A stretch of DNA of 64,000 nucleotides from Acheta domesticus (lineage: Eukaryota > Arthropoda > Insecta > Orthoptera > Gryllidae), in NCBI GenBank assembly GCA_031308135.1, contig JAHLJT010004567.1, forward strand, positions 132,841,060 through 132,905,059. The letters run 5' to 3'. This document shows positions 23,373 to 36,000 of the stretch, one piece after another (within the stretch, counting starts at the first letter, position 1; the number at the start of each line of letters is the position of its first letter). The translations under genes were made by a program, and so were the position numbers. The notes beneath the pieces were generated by a model. The model did not search any database, was not told the DNA's origin, and was given only the letters and a program-made list of their open reading frames with translations.

Positions 23373-26165
23373 TATGATAATTGTTTCAAGAAATTTTCAT
23401 AGCTTGTAGGGCATCGTAAATGCAATATAATTACAGATTTTCATATTTTTAAAAAGGGTGCACTTCAAATAATTGCGTTTTAAAGAACTTTTTGATTGTT
23501 GAATACCAAGATTAGCACGATAAAAAGTTGTTCTTCAATGAATAATTTATCTACGTATCTTATATATACTCACAAAATTTTAGAATTTTCAGAAACTTTT
23601 ACACGTGGCCAAAAAAATTGAAGAATATAAAGGTGTTTACAAGAAATCTTAGGTTTTAAGAGTGGATTGTTGCGGAACAATCAGAAAATTTTAATATTGT
23701 ACCTCGACGATCGACATCATGGAAAACAATACCCCAAAATATTTTCACATTTGAAGGAGTCATGTCATAAAATCTACTTTTTTTGCATGGAATGGCCCTA
23801 CTGCTGTTTATAAATTTATCTTCATGAGTTATTGCCAATTCCAGTTCCTTATTTTCAATAACTATTCACATCTTACATTTTAGGTAGCTACATTTAAATA
23901 ATTCATTATCGAATTCGATTTTCCAGTTTTTTGTGTCATAGTCGACGAATTTCCGTTTCCGAAGCCATTTCTGTAGTCACAGAAAGAAATTGTGTTTTTC
24001 ATAACATGTCGCCTTGGTTTGGGGTGACTCTGGGCATACCATCATTATCTCTAATCTACAGACCGTTTCTACCCACCACGTTGCGGACCCACCCGTATAC
24101 AATGATAGCGTTACCAGTTAACATACATATTCGAAAGAATTTAACTAAATTATCATTCTCAACACATCAAAAAATTCCAAACTTTAGGTGTTGATGCGCT
24201 CACACTCACATAAAATTATTTAATTACCTGTTTGCTGTTATCTTACTCCATATGGATGTACGGAAGGCGTACAATGCTCCGTTCGCAGCTCCAAGAGCTG
24301 AGAGAGCTCACAAGCCGTTGTGCCGCGGAAACATTTACTGCGCTTATGGCTTGGACCTCAAGCGAAACGTTGTAATTACGTGTTGATTTACCACCTCGGA
24401 AACCGCTCGCACCAAACTACGTTTCCCGGGTACCTCTGTTGCATACTCGTGAGCACTGAGTACTAAGTGTGTTGATTGAGAAATAACCCAACGCGCCTAA
24501 AATTTGCGTACCGCAACCCGCAATACTGACCTGTCGAACGGATAGTATTAAAGTGCAACAAATTTCAACATCGTGTCTCGCCGATGGAAGTACGAGTTCT
24601 TTACTAAATAACATACGCTGATGGCGAAAATTAAATCAGAAATGTTCCATCACTTACCATTTTTTGGAAAAGATACGCCACATACACCACTTTCGAGAAA
24701 CTTGGAAATGGCTCAGTAACAATACAGGATAAATCTGTACTCGATTAAGAAACAGATCATGTAACAAAAAATTGTTTGTATAAGAAATATTGTGTGTATT
24801 AAATTGTTTATACGATTAATTCTTTGTATTACAAAATATAAAACGAAAAACATTACGAGAAAGCTGAATAAAACTTGAAATGTTTTTACAAGATGGAAAC
24901 GTTTGATGGAAACGTTTCCTGGAAACGTTCCGTTTATGAGTGAATGGTGAAACTTCTTGTAGGAGTATATGAAATCAAACCCAGTCGTATATGAAATTTT
25001 ATTCATTTGTTTTTAACATTTGCTAAGTTATGGTTTTCCAAAGACATTGGAATAGAAATAAACTAGACTGCCTGAGAGCACAGCTGTCGCGGAATAATTT
25101 GAAGGTCCCTAATGTAGTAGAGACCTGCGTATCTAATAGACATCATAGGGACTGTGATAGGAGCAAGTTGTTTAGAATAGCGATATGTTCTTTTCAAGGC
25201 TAGTATTATTTAAATGTATGAATAATACGCGATAAAATATAGTTAAGAGTTGTCCGGCAAATATTCAGTTCAAGAATAAATTCACAGTTCCAAGTTCAAA
25301 TTCAGTTTAGAAGTTTATACAGTTTGACTCTTCAGAACGAAATATTACGAGGAGAATATCTGCGTTGTTTCTTCTCAGTAATTAATTGTAAATGTTGAAG
25401 ACCTTTCGTGTGAAAACTAGCCTATCTGTATTGCTAAAGAAAAATGGTTTGGTGTTCAGTTTTATATTTTTACTTCAGTAACACTCACCCAAAAACAACG
25501 ATAACGACAAAAACGAGCGCATTTGCAGAGTCAGATTTGAAAGCCACGCCACATGATTGGATTTGATGATCGAGAAACGAGAATCTCATGGCGCGCACAA
25601 ATTTGTACCCGCGAGGAACCAATGTAGAAAGCAGAACATTTCTACCAAAAATAGCAACTTTCTGTATTCTACATCACAATCAATAAATAATTAGGCGCAA
25701 CTGTCCATGTGGAGGCGTTGCGCGTTTGAAATTTTCTTAATTTACCCTAAAAGTTGCTGATTGCATTGCAGAGAAAAATAATATATTTGTCAAAGAATAT
25801 ACAAGCGCAAACTACTTCCAAGATGGCCATGAGCGCCACCTCCCCACACGGCACCGTGCCAGCAAAATCTTCCATTGTCGACATTCGAAGAAATTAGCTC
25901 CCTGCTAAGACGCTGCAAATGATCGCATATTGTTGGAAACCCAACCGCCGAGCCATTTGGGTGTCGCCATATTCGAAGCCTTTACAGCAAGTATTGTCAG
26001 TTTAGAATTGCCGTTTTCATTTCAAATTCTCAAATCCTGCAAACAAGGCGAGAGGAACTTCAGCCCCTTGGTCATAAGCCAATGCAACACATTGACTTCA
26101 GATCTGTCACATATACCTCGTTTGTTCAGATACTGCATAGTTGCCATTTTGAGCTAACCGAATAA
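23373..26165. other. Intergenic, AT-rich
   Basis: A short triple of TGGAAACGTT lies at 24894-24930. Frames of 60-97 codons have no recognisable content. No gene is supported. Confidence 0.4.
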
Positions 26166-26169
26166 GTAA

Positions 26170-26179
26170 TAATAATAAA

Positions 26180-26242
<63 letters not shown>
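26170..26242 (+). repeat. (TTA)n microsatellite
   Basis: A near-perfect TTA run abuts the 3' end of the R4/Dong-like stub described next. Confidence 0.95.
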
Positions 26243-26631
26243 TAGACTTTTGCACTTCTCCCACGCGGGGGGAAACATTCACCTGCCACTAGTGTTGCTG
26301 TGGCTTGGCTCACTGGTACGGCTCCGATGAGCAAGTATCGAGCGAGATCTGTGTATTTCTCTTAGGTCCTTCCATACTACATGTCAGTCATATCAGTAAT
26401 AGTTTTTCTCACAATGCGACGTGTCCAGAATGATAGCTTTTTGAATTGCTGCCAGTACATGCTTTATATTTAGTTCCTGTATCTGTTTAATGAGCGATTT
26501 TGTTACTATCCCGGTGGTAGAAATTGTTAGGGGACGGATATGCACTTTTTCAACCTTCCAAATCTTCTTGATCCTCTTCCGCAAGTTCTCGGTATTTTGA
26601 TATCTTCTTCTTCTTCTTCTTCTTCTTCTTC
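26243..26631 (-). mobile_element. 3' stub of an R4/Dong-type retrotransposon
   Basis: On the minus strand a frame (26584-26393) reads KVEKVHIRPLTISTTGIV ... AAIQKAIILDTS. This aligns with the extreme C-terminus of the two larger elements at 29-37 kb (KVHIIPLVISCTGVVP ... MMQKSIILNTC). A neighbouring frame supplies the preceding KYRELAEE, so there is at least one frameshift. Only the end of the endonuclease region and a 3' UTR of about 150 bp remain. The 5' junction is a (GAA)n tract at 26604-26631 followed by (AAT)n, and the 3' end meets (TAA)n. The UTR shares GAAACATTCACCTG-like text with the element at 29385. Confidence 0.75.
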
Positions 26632-26648
26632 CAATAATAATAATAATA

Positions 26649-26693
<45 letters not shown>
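26632..26693 (+). repeat. (AAT)n/(TTA)n microsatellite
   Basis: AAT units switch to TTA units in the middle (AATAATAATTATTATTATTA), marking the 5' flank of the truncated retroelement. Confidence 0.95.
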
Positions 26694-26694
<1 letters not shown>

Positions 26695-27301
26695 GTCAGG
26701 AGAGTTAATAACCAGAAGAGTCAATTTTTAGCTTTAGTTGACATTCAAATATTTTATTGTAACTATCGATTTCCTAAGTTTACATAGACCCCGGGGGTTG
26801 ATATCGCTTTGAAACGAGCTGATAGGTGTAAACAGACACAATGCATTTCTGAAAAAATATATTCAACTAATTTTTCAATAATTTTCCATACCTCAATGAG
26901 ATTTATTTTGGTAAATTTTACTTTAAATATACTTAGTTTTGTCCAAAATGCTACTACAAATCTGCCCCTTTCCTTTGATGCTGTTTTGCAAGTCTCAAGT
27001 GTTGAGCGTTTCGTCTAGTTTAATCATCATACTGCTGAGAAGCCATAACGTGCATCCGTCGCACGCAACTACACCGGAAATGGTTAACGTCGCAAATGCC
27101 ATAACCTACTCGTCGTAACTAACCCAGCGAAGTGGTCACGGCGTTTTTAGAGGCAGTGTGCGAGAACCCCGGTAGTACCCCGGTAGGCCAGCGCGTGGTT
27201 TGATTGGTCAATGGAGCTTCGTGCTGGAGATGGGCCTGATGCCGTTCAGACTAATGGTCCGTAAAAGTTTTCTTTACGGCTCTCTCTCTCTCTCCCTCTC
27301 T

Positions 27302-27341
<40 letters not shown>

Positions 27342-28364
27342 AAGACGCGTCCGCATCATAGAAATGCTAATTTTATAGGGTCCTATCACTCTTTAAGCGG
27401 ACGTCTATTGGAGAATTCCGTGCAAGGATCGCAAATGACACGAGGCTCGTAGGTTTACGTTATGTTGAGATTAGGGACGGAAACCGCTTACCTTAAACTG
27501 TTTCAAAATCATTCGTTATTAATTACATTTAAAAATTATTAAACTCCGTATGTAATTCTCTTGTAGATAAGTAAAAATTACAGGCATGATAGTAAATATT
27601 CTTCAATACAAGTATAGTCTATGACAAGAAGCGTAGAAGCATGTTTGTAGAAATTAGAAAATATATGATTTCGTTCTCCAGTAGGAAATAAAAGCAAGAT
27701 AATTATTGCTTGTAGTACCGATGCATTATATATTTTATTGCTGTGACCGGCGAGAGAAAATAAACACCGAGCCCTTTCTTATGGCGTGTCGCAGGAAGTT
27801 TTTGTTTTCAGTAGCTTATCTCTTTGTAACCAACACCCACACTAAGGGTTGTCATACCCTATTGCAAATGTTTGGTTCAGAGGAGGCTAAAAGTTTCAGT
27901 CTGTCTCTCAGACCGACATCACTGGCTGTAGTACTTTTGTCGCTACAGCGAAGATTTGTGAACGTAATGGACCATCTCGTTGAGTCCTAGGATCTCTTTT
28001 TATTAGTACCGTTAGTAAGTGATGTAAGTGAAATTATGTATAGCCTTGATAGTGATGTAGATGTTGATTTTGCTTTCAAACAAACACAATAAGGATCACG
28101 AAGCGAATAAATATATAAATAAGGAGAATATGAAGCAGAAATTGGGTAGTAGAAATACTAGAAGAAATTTGTGTAAAGAAAGAAGAAAGTGAAAGAAATT
28201 AAGGAACATTTTCAACAGATTGTTTCATCTGTGGCAAAAACACGCACAAAGGTTTTTCAAGAGAATTCAATAAAATTCTTGAATGAAAAATTGCATATTT
28301 TTATTTGTGGAAAATTTATCATAACACTCTCTTGAACATAAATCAAGTGTTTTTTTTAATGTAG
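26694..28364. other. Intergenic with a (CT)n microsatellite
   Basis: A CT microsatellite occupies 27280-27338. A plus-strand frame at 27706-27990 (94 codons) is open but not recognisable. No other feature. Confidence 0.4.
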
Positions 28365-28976
28365 TGGGGTCATTCCATATTAAACCAACACAGTTTAATT
28401 AAAAATTTACCTCACCATTTTATATTCAGATAAAGTTTGACACGTAGATAGTATGAATAAATAATAAGAAAACTACAAATTTTGAGTAAAATATTTCCAC
28501 CCGTTTGTGAAATACAGCCAAGTAAACTTTTACAAAATTGGGTTCCCGAAAAATATTTAATTGATGTAGAACCTCTCCAAATTAAGATAGAGAGCTGGAA
28601 CAGGTGGCATTGTGCAGCTTTCTTTATGGCCTTTTATATGATATGCAACTCAAGAGGGGTTGGGTTCAAAAGTTTTTCAAATTTGAATTTAAAATTTTGA
28701 TTTTGAGTTTTTTCAAAATGCTCATCTTCAAAAAAATTGAAAAAATTCTAAAATAATTAATAATAATTTAAACTTGGGACTTCAATGGATTCATGATCTT
28801 TACTTAAAATGCACAATATTTACTTACTCTAGATTTTACTGATTTAAAATGCATTTTATTTCAAATTATAAGACCTAATGTATACAAATTATTAATTTTT
28901 TTGTTGGCGAGTGTGTTTTTTATTGTTATGATTATCATAATTTTTTATTACTATTATTATCATTATTATTATTTAA
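28365..28976 (+). repeat. 0.6-kb interspersed repeat, copy 1, with TTA tail
   Basis: It begins TGGGGTCATTCCATATTAAA and ends in a TTA/ATT-rich tail. A second copy lies in inverted orientation at 37780-38391 (minus strand start CACTGGGTCATTCCATATGA) and matches over the whole length, including AAACGGGTGGAAATATTTTA read from the other strand. The two copies bracket the retroelement nest. No coding capacity is recognised, so this is probably a non-autonomous element. The short frames inside the two copies do not correspond to each other in strand and frame, so they are not coding. Confidence 0.8.
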
Positions 28977-29345
28977 CAAGGGGGAAACGCATTATGCACC
29001 GTCAGGGATAAGATGGGCTATTCCTTGTGTTTGGGACCCCCCTACTAAAAAAACCCTCTCCTCTTGTGCCCATGACTCTCTCCACGGAAAGTGTCGCGAG
29101 ACATTACTTCATGGCAGAGAGACAGGCGGTTAGCTGAGCTGCAACCGCACTTCTTTGGACCTGCGCGGAGGTCCGTCACGAACGGGATCGGGTAGCTTCG
29201 GTTCTTCGTACATCTCCTTCCACTCTCTTTCCAGCAGGTCTACGGGAGGTACACTGGCCAGTACCTCTACTGGGCTGTCAGAGACCGTGCGGTAGGCACT
29301 TTTCTCAGCACCAGCCTCCTTTGTACTTGCATGTACTTCCATCTT
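28977..29345 (-). mobile_element. 3' fragment of a second type of LINE
   Basis: The minus-strand frame 29345-29130 contains SAYRTVSDSPVEVLASVPPV followed by DLLEREWKEMYEE and a stop. The signature AYRTVS ... VLAGVxPxDLL is typical of the region after the reverse transcriptase in I/R1-group insect LINEs. The fragment is truncated at 29345 against TAA repeats, and on the 3' side it runs through about 150 bp of UTR to a TTA tract at 28958-28976. It is unrelated to the R4-type elements on either side. Confidence 0.5.
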
Positions 29346-29384
29346 ACATTTATTATTATTATTTACACGTTTTATTATTATCAA
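29346..29384 (+). repeat. (TTA)n microsatellite, interrupted
   Basis: TTATTATTATTATT, an insertion, then TTTTATTATTATC. It forms the 3' tail of the truncated R4/Dong-type element B. Confidence 0.85.
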
Positions 29385-32300
29385 CCGAATTTTTCACTCT
29401 CTGCACTATGTGCAGGAACATTCACCTGACCATTGCTGGTCTAGGCTCGGTCGGTCTCGCTGAGACAAAACACGAACGAATGTTACTCTTGACATTTCAA
29501 TCAATCGTGTCCCAATCAGTCGTACATCCCAGGAATTCTCTTACTATTCTGCAGCTATCCAGTATTACTGCTTTTTGCATTTGTTCCACGCATGAGAATG
29601 GTAATTCCAACACTTGAATTGCATGCATTGTGTGTTTTGGTACTAATCCTGTGGTGGACATTATTATCGGTAGTATGCCGATATTCTCAAGTTTCCATTG
29701 GTGGCGAAGCTCGTGAGTCAACGGTACATATTTCTGAATTTTCAAGCTATGAACAGATTCTAGATTATTATTGTTGACGACTGCAAAATCGATGATCATG
29801 GCTGTTTTCTTGAGCTTGTTCAGAACTATTATATCTGGCCTATTGTTCGAAATTGTGGTATCTGTAATAATGCTTCTGTCCCAGTACAGCTTCCATTCTT
29901 CATTTTCCAAGACTGTAGAAGGATGATATTTGTAATATGGGACATCACAGGACTCAAGTCCGTATTTTCTTACTAGTCGTCCGTGAATTATTTTCCCCAT
30001 ATTATCGTGTCTAACTTTATAGGCAGTGGGAGCCAACACACTACAACCAGCAAGGATGTGCTGGATGTTTTCATGCTGTGCACCGCATCTTCTACATTCA
30101 TCACTTACTATGGAGGGGTTTCTTATAACATATCGTAAGTAATTTCTTGTTGCGATAACCTGGTCTTGGATGGCTATCATAAAGCCTTCTGTCTCTGGGT
30201 ACAGTAAACCACGTGTCAACCACCTGTTAGAAACTCTAAAATCAATGTTCTGGCCTGATAGTTCATTGGGATGTCTACCATGTAGCTCTTTTCGACACCA
30301 ATTTTGCATCAGGCTTTCATGACTAGTGTGCTCTGGTTGAAACTGAGTACTTACAAGATTTAAGGGGGTGAAACTGAAAATCAGCCTCTACGATAGCCTT
30401 ATGCATTGCGATGTTTCTGCCCTCTCAAGAAAGTACTTTCTCATAAGAGAGATTTGATTGGCATTACTGTTAGTTATATTAGTAATGCCTCGACCTCCTT
30501 TTTCACGAGGTAGATTGATCCTCTCAACAGCAGATTTAGAATGATGATATCGATATTGAGTCATTTGGGTTCTTACATATCTATCCATTGCTTCAAGATC
30601 TGTTTGACTCCATTTTATTAAGCCCATTGAGTAGACGATCACAGGAATAACGTATATATTTATTGCAGTGGTAAGATTTCGCGAATTCAAAGATGTTTTG
30701 AGAACCTTTGTGAGTCGGTCCTTGAATTCTGCGGTTATACGTTTCTTCACTTCCGAGTGGGCTATTGTTCGAGACTGCTCTAGACCAAGATACTTATACA
30801 CTTCATCATGGTCTAACGATTTAATAAGTTCGCTTCTTTGCGTCTCGTATTCCAGACCCCTCGTCAATTTGCCACGTACCACGTTAACCGTTCTACACTT
30901 ATCTACACCAAAACACATTCCGATGTCTTCAGAGAAAGTTTCTGTGATATTTAGGAGCTGCTTCAACGAACCTGGCTGTTGATGCATACAGCTTTATATC
31001 ATCCATATAAGCCAGATGGGAAAGTCTGTACGAGGAGTGCCGACTCTTTATCTCGTAGCCATACTTACTGCTGTTGAGGATAGTGGATAGCGGGTTCAAA
31101 GCCAAGCAAAACCAAAGTGGGCTCAAAGAATCTCCTTGGAAGATTCCTCGGTTGATGTCAATTTTATTTGTAATAATATTCATTTCCTTGGTTTGTAATA
31201 CTATTTCTGTCTTCCACTTAGTTGTTAGGGTTGCACAGAAATCTATCAACTTGGGATGGATTTTATATATTTTTAGCACGTCTATAAGCCAGGCATGTGG
31301 GACTGAATCATAAGCTTTCTGATAATCTATATACGCTGCAAATAGATTTCTTTGTTTATTACTTGCTTGTTTCAAGACTACTGAGTCAATAATAAGTTGT
31401 TCTTTACATCCTAGCGAGCCTTTCTTACATCCTTTTTGTTGTTCTGCTAGGATACTGTTACCATTACAGTGATCTTCCAGGATCTTAGACACACATGATG
31501 TTAAGAGTTTGTAAAACGTGTTCAAACAGGTTATAGGCCTATATCTTGCCGGATTACTACTCCTGGAGCCCTTCGGTATGAGATACGTCCCACCTGTGGT
31601 CAAATGATGAGGAATGCTTTGAGGTTCTTCAATAAAAGCATTTATACATTCAACGAATTTGCTATGCAAGGCTGATAAATTCTTCAGCCAGAAATTATGA
31701 ATTTTATCGTTTCCAGGACTCTTCCAATTCTTTAGTTTGGCAAGAATAGGTTTTACTGTCTCAATTTGGAAGCTCTCCATGGGTACAATCGTTTCTGCTG
31801 ATTTGCTAATTGTTTCCAACCAGCTTGCTTCAGCATTATATTTAATTCCAGTTGACCATATACCTCCCCAGTAGCCTTCGATTTCGTCTTTAGTTGGCGG
31901 CAAGTTTGTCTCAGTATCTTGTTTATGTAAAGATTTATAGAATGCTTTCTGGTCTCTTTTGAAGTTGGCATTATGCTCCTTTCTCTTCTGACTTTTTTTA
32001 TAACGTCTTAACCGTTTTGCATACGCGCTCAATTTTTGTTTGACTGTGTCAAGATATTCAGATGGTATGCTATTTGGTTTATCAAATTGGGCATGCTTGC
32101 TGTACTTTTTGCGAATGGCGTGCATTTTTCTTCTCAAGTTTCTTATTTCTGTTGTTGATATAGGCTGTTATTATTCCGGCATCAGCTCTCAACTCATTTA
32201 TTTTTTGTTCTAATCTCCTTTCCCATGGTGGTTTCTTTCTCTTTAATTTTGGCTGCTTCGCAAATGTTTCTTTCAGTTTACCTCCGTTTAATTTGACGAT

Positions 32301-32990
32301 AGTTGCTGCTGAACTGTATAAATACAAATTTAGATCTGAATAGGTGATAACATTATCAATCTTTGATGGGAGAACAGAGTTGTTCATGATATTCATCAGA
32401 TCTCTCAGTTTGGATGACATTAATTGTTTGGGTATACTTGGTCTCTTTTCTGGCATTAACCCATTGAATTTAGTCAGCATGCTATTTAACTCAAATTCCA
32501 TCTGTTGTTTTATCACATCATTCTGATGGAAAATGCATGGTCTCTCTGGACTGGTGGTATTTTCTTGTGCATCTTCTTCCCCTGTTCTGGCATTTACGTT
32601 TTCTTCGGAGTGTTGTTCTCTCTCTCCTGCAACTTCTTGCAGAATACGCTCTCGTATTGCCAATGGTACCAGGTTATTTCGCACAATTGACGCTCTTTGA
32701 CTAGCTAGACCCTGTTCAGTAACACGTAGATTGGGAAACTGCTGTACGAATCGCGCATGGAGGAGCTGCCTATAGCCAGTCAATTCTGTTTCACAGCGGG
32801 TCACTCTATAATAAGTGCGCAGTAGGAATTGGTTCATTTCCACATTCCATTGTATCCGCTGTCTAGGCAGTCCTGCTCTGGTGGTCAACGGCTGTGCTGC
32901 CGCTGAAACATTTCGAGCAGTTGACTCTTGATGGTGGTTGTCTCTCTGTTCGATTCGTTCTGCTTCTTCCGATGGTTCGTAGCACATGTC
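29385..32990 (-). mobile_element. R4/Dong-type retrotransposon B, 5'-truncated
   Basis: A non-LTR retrotransposon on the minus strand. The 5' side stops abruptly at the TAA tract that also ends element A. It lacks about 50 codons of the N-terminal region that A has before the conserved DNA-binding block, and has no 5' UTR. The 3' side carries about 110 bp of UTR and a TAA-rich tail. The coding part is described separately. Protein similarity to element A is clear throughout but far from identical, so the two belong to different subfamilies. Confidence 0.85.
29497..32987 (-). pseudogene. Reverse transcriptase/endonuclease of element B, frameshifted
   Basis: Four consecutive minus-strand frames cover the polyprotein: 32987-32082 (N-terminal block with LLRTYYRVTRCETELTGYRQ), 32137-30929 (reverse transcriptase with YRPITCL, motif A AYIDYQKAYDSVPH, motif B GIFQGDSLSPL and motif C YMDD), 30987-30388 (thumb) and 30309-29497 (CCHC-like C-x2-C-x8-H-x4-C, RPD and IIDFAV of a restriction-like endonuclease). 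Frame changes lie near 32100 and 30950, and there is a break near 30310-30390. This protein would nick the target DNA and copy the element RNA by target-primed reverse transcription. The catalytic motifs survive but the frame breaks make it inactive as written. Confidence 0.85.
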
Positions 32991-33020
32991 TTATTATTAT
33001 TATTATTGTTATTATTATAC
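32991..33020 (+). repeat. (TTA)n tract joining elements A and B
   Basis: TTATTATTATTATTATTGTTATTATT-type run. It is both the 3' tail of element A and the 5' junction of element B, which lie head to tail on the minus strand. Confidence 0.9.
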
Positions 33021-33095
33021 AACATTGTTTTTCTCGGTATTCGCCGGATATATATTTGACTTTGTGTCGGGTTAGTAACCAAGACACAGGCCAAT

Positions 33096-36000
33096 TCATG
33101 TTTCATCGTAATTTAGGAATTTTCGCACAATCCTACATGTGTTTAAGATTATTGACTTTTGCATCATTTTGAAAGTATATTTTGGTATTTGAATAAGTTC
33201 CAGATTTTTATGGATGTTATTTGGTACAACTCCTGTGCATGAAATGACCAGAGGAATGATATGGACTTTTTGAAGATGCCATAGTGCCTTGACTTCTGCT
33301 GCTAGTTCTGTGTACTTCGTTATTTTTTCTGCGTGTGCTGTTTGAAGATTTGCTGTTTGTGGAATAGTGATGTCAATCAGGTAGCCAATCTTTTGCCGTT
33401 TGTCTACGAAGGTTATGTCAGGTCTGTTGTGATGAATGGTTTTATCTGTAATAATTTCTCTGTCATAGTACAACTTATAGTTTGAACTTTCAAGTACAGA
33501 ATCGGGAACATATTTGTAATATGGACAGGTTGTTTCTTGTAGTTTGGATTTCGCCGCCAGTTTCTGGTGGATAATATTTGCAACTTGATTGTGCCTATAG
33601 GTGTAATCCGTATGGGCCATTAATTTACATCCTGATGTGATGTGCTGTATGCTCTCAACCGTTGTATGACATTTTCTACATTTGTCATCTATCGCTTGTT
33701 TGAGGATATGTTTTCTGTAACTTTTAGTGTTGATCACTTGATCCTGTATGGCAACCATGAACCCTTCTGTTTCGCCAAATAGATCACCATATTTTAGCCA
33801 AGCGTTTGAGGCTTTTTTGTCTACATGAGGTTGCTTGAGATCATTTGCATGGCGTCCATGGAGTTCCTTTCTTGACCACATGTCTATTTTGTGGTTATTA
33901 TCTGCAAACTGTGAAGAAATGTCCAGCTGTTTGTTGTTAAGATCAAGAGGGGTTAATTTGGTATCTGCTTGAACTATTGCAGCGTGTAGTTCTGAAGTTG
34001 CCTGTTTCTCATAATAGAAGTTCCTTAATGAATTGATCTGTTTATAGCACAGATTCTTTAGATCTATTAGGCCTCGTCCTCCCTCATTTCGTGGAAGTGT
34101 TACTCGTTCTATTGCGCTATTTGGATGGTGATGTCTGAATTTTGTTAGAATTGTGCGAGTCAGTCTCTGGATATCTTCGAGATCTGTGTCGCTCCACGGT
34201 ATTATTCCAAATGAGTATGTATACACTGGTACTGCAAATGTGTTAATTGCTTTTATCATGTTCTTGCCTGTTAATTTGGTTTTCAGGAGTGCCGTGATTC
34301 TCGATTTGTACAGTTTTGTCAGTGATTGTTTGATTGCCTTGTTGTCTGTGATTGCTGCCTGATCGAATCCTAAATACTTGTACATTTCTTCATCATTCAT
34401 TGCCTGTATCGTCATTTGATCACTGAGGCTATTGTCTATCTTCTGTAACTTTCCTGTTTTATCCACGTGAAGTGTCTTACATTTGTCAATGCCAAAACTC
34501 ATATGGATGTCTTCCGAAAATGTTCGAGTTATTTCAAGGAGATATTGAAGCTGTCTGTCTGTCGAACTGTAAAGTTTGATGTCATCCATGTACATTAGAT
34601 GTGATATGGTATGGATGGTTTTCTTATTTTTACGAATTTTGAATCCATAGTGAGTACTATTAAGTTGTGTTGACAGGGGGTTTAGAGCCAGACAGAACAA
34701 TAATGGGCTTAAGGAGTCCCCTTGGAAGATGCCTCGCTTAATTCTGATGTCTTTTGTTGTGATTGTGAAGTCTTGCTGCCTTAAGGACAATGTTGTTCTC
34801 CAATGAGTCATGATCTGCTCCAGAAAGTTAATGATGGTTTCATTAATTTTGTATATGCGGAGAACTTCAATAAGCCAACTGTGAGGAACGCTATCGAATG
34901 CTTTCTTGTAGTCAATGTAAGCCATGTGCAAGTTTCTATGGTTTTTATGTGCTTGCTGGAGAATGACCATATCTGTTAGGAGTTGTTCTTTACATCCTTT
35001 ATGTAGTCGTCTGCAACCTTTCTGTTGTTCTGTCATTATTTCTCTGTCCTCAATATAATCTTGGATTTTACTTGTAATGCATGACGTCAAGATTTTGTAC
35101 ATTGTGGGGAGGCAGGTGATTGGACGGTATTGAGAAGGGTTCTCTGTGTCTCTACTTTTGGGTTTCATGTACGTAATACCTTTCGTTAAGAATAAAGGCA
35201 TGTCTTCAGGGCTGTTAATGACTTGTGTGAAGCACTGGGCCAACTTATGGTGAAGCGATGTAAACTGCTTGTACCAGAAATTTTGAACGTGTTCTGGGCC
35301 AGGGCTTTCCAGTTGTGGGTTTTTGCAATTGCAGTGCTGACGTCTTTTACTGTGATCTCCTGATATAACATTGGCTCTAGAGTTTGAACATTATTTATTT
35401 CTTCCTTAATCCAATGTGCCTCACTATTGTGATGATGAGTTTCTGACCAAATGTCTGACCAGTACTGTTCCAAATTTTGTTGATCTGGTGCTCCGTTGTT
35501 CTCTCGTTGGAAATTGCAATTTGGTCTGAGTTGTTGATAGAACACTTTTTCATTCTGACGAAACATTGAATTTTGTAGTTTACGTTCTGTTGTTTCTTTG
35601 TATCGTCTAAGTCTTCGTGATTTAGCTGCAAGCTTCTGTTTTAGTTCATCTAAATGTTCAGCTATTAAATTTGGATCAACAATTTTATCACCCTGGTCCT
35701 TGTGTTTTCTTAATTCATGCTCCTGATTACCGTGTTTTCTGATCTTTGCAAGTGTTTTCTTAATTTTCTTGGCTAATTTCTTGTTGTTTGGTTGATTCAA
35801 ATATTGCGTTACTCTGCCTATTTCTCGTCTAAGATATTGGATTTGATTTTCGAGTCTTTGCTGCCATGGCGGTTTAGTATAATTCTTGTTTGAAGGCCTT
35901 TTCTGACTTTCTGACTGATCCTTTAATTTGAAACCAGCTTTTACAGCTACGGTAGCAGCTGCACAGTAAACTATAGCATGTATGTCTGTTAAAGTGTCTT

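Noticed and set aside
28482..28700. 72-codon frame in the 0.6-kb repeat, with a similar-length frame in the other copy (37932-38162)
   Set aside because: The two frames are not the same reading of the repeat (different strand relative to the repeat), so there is no conserved coding.
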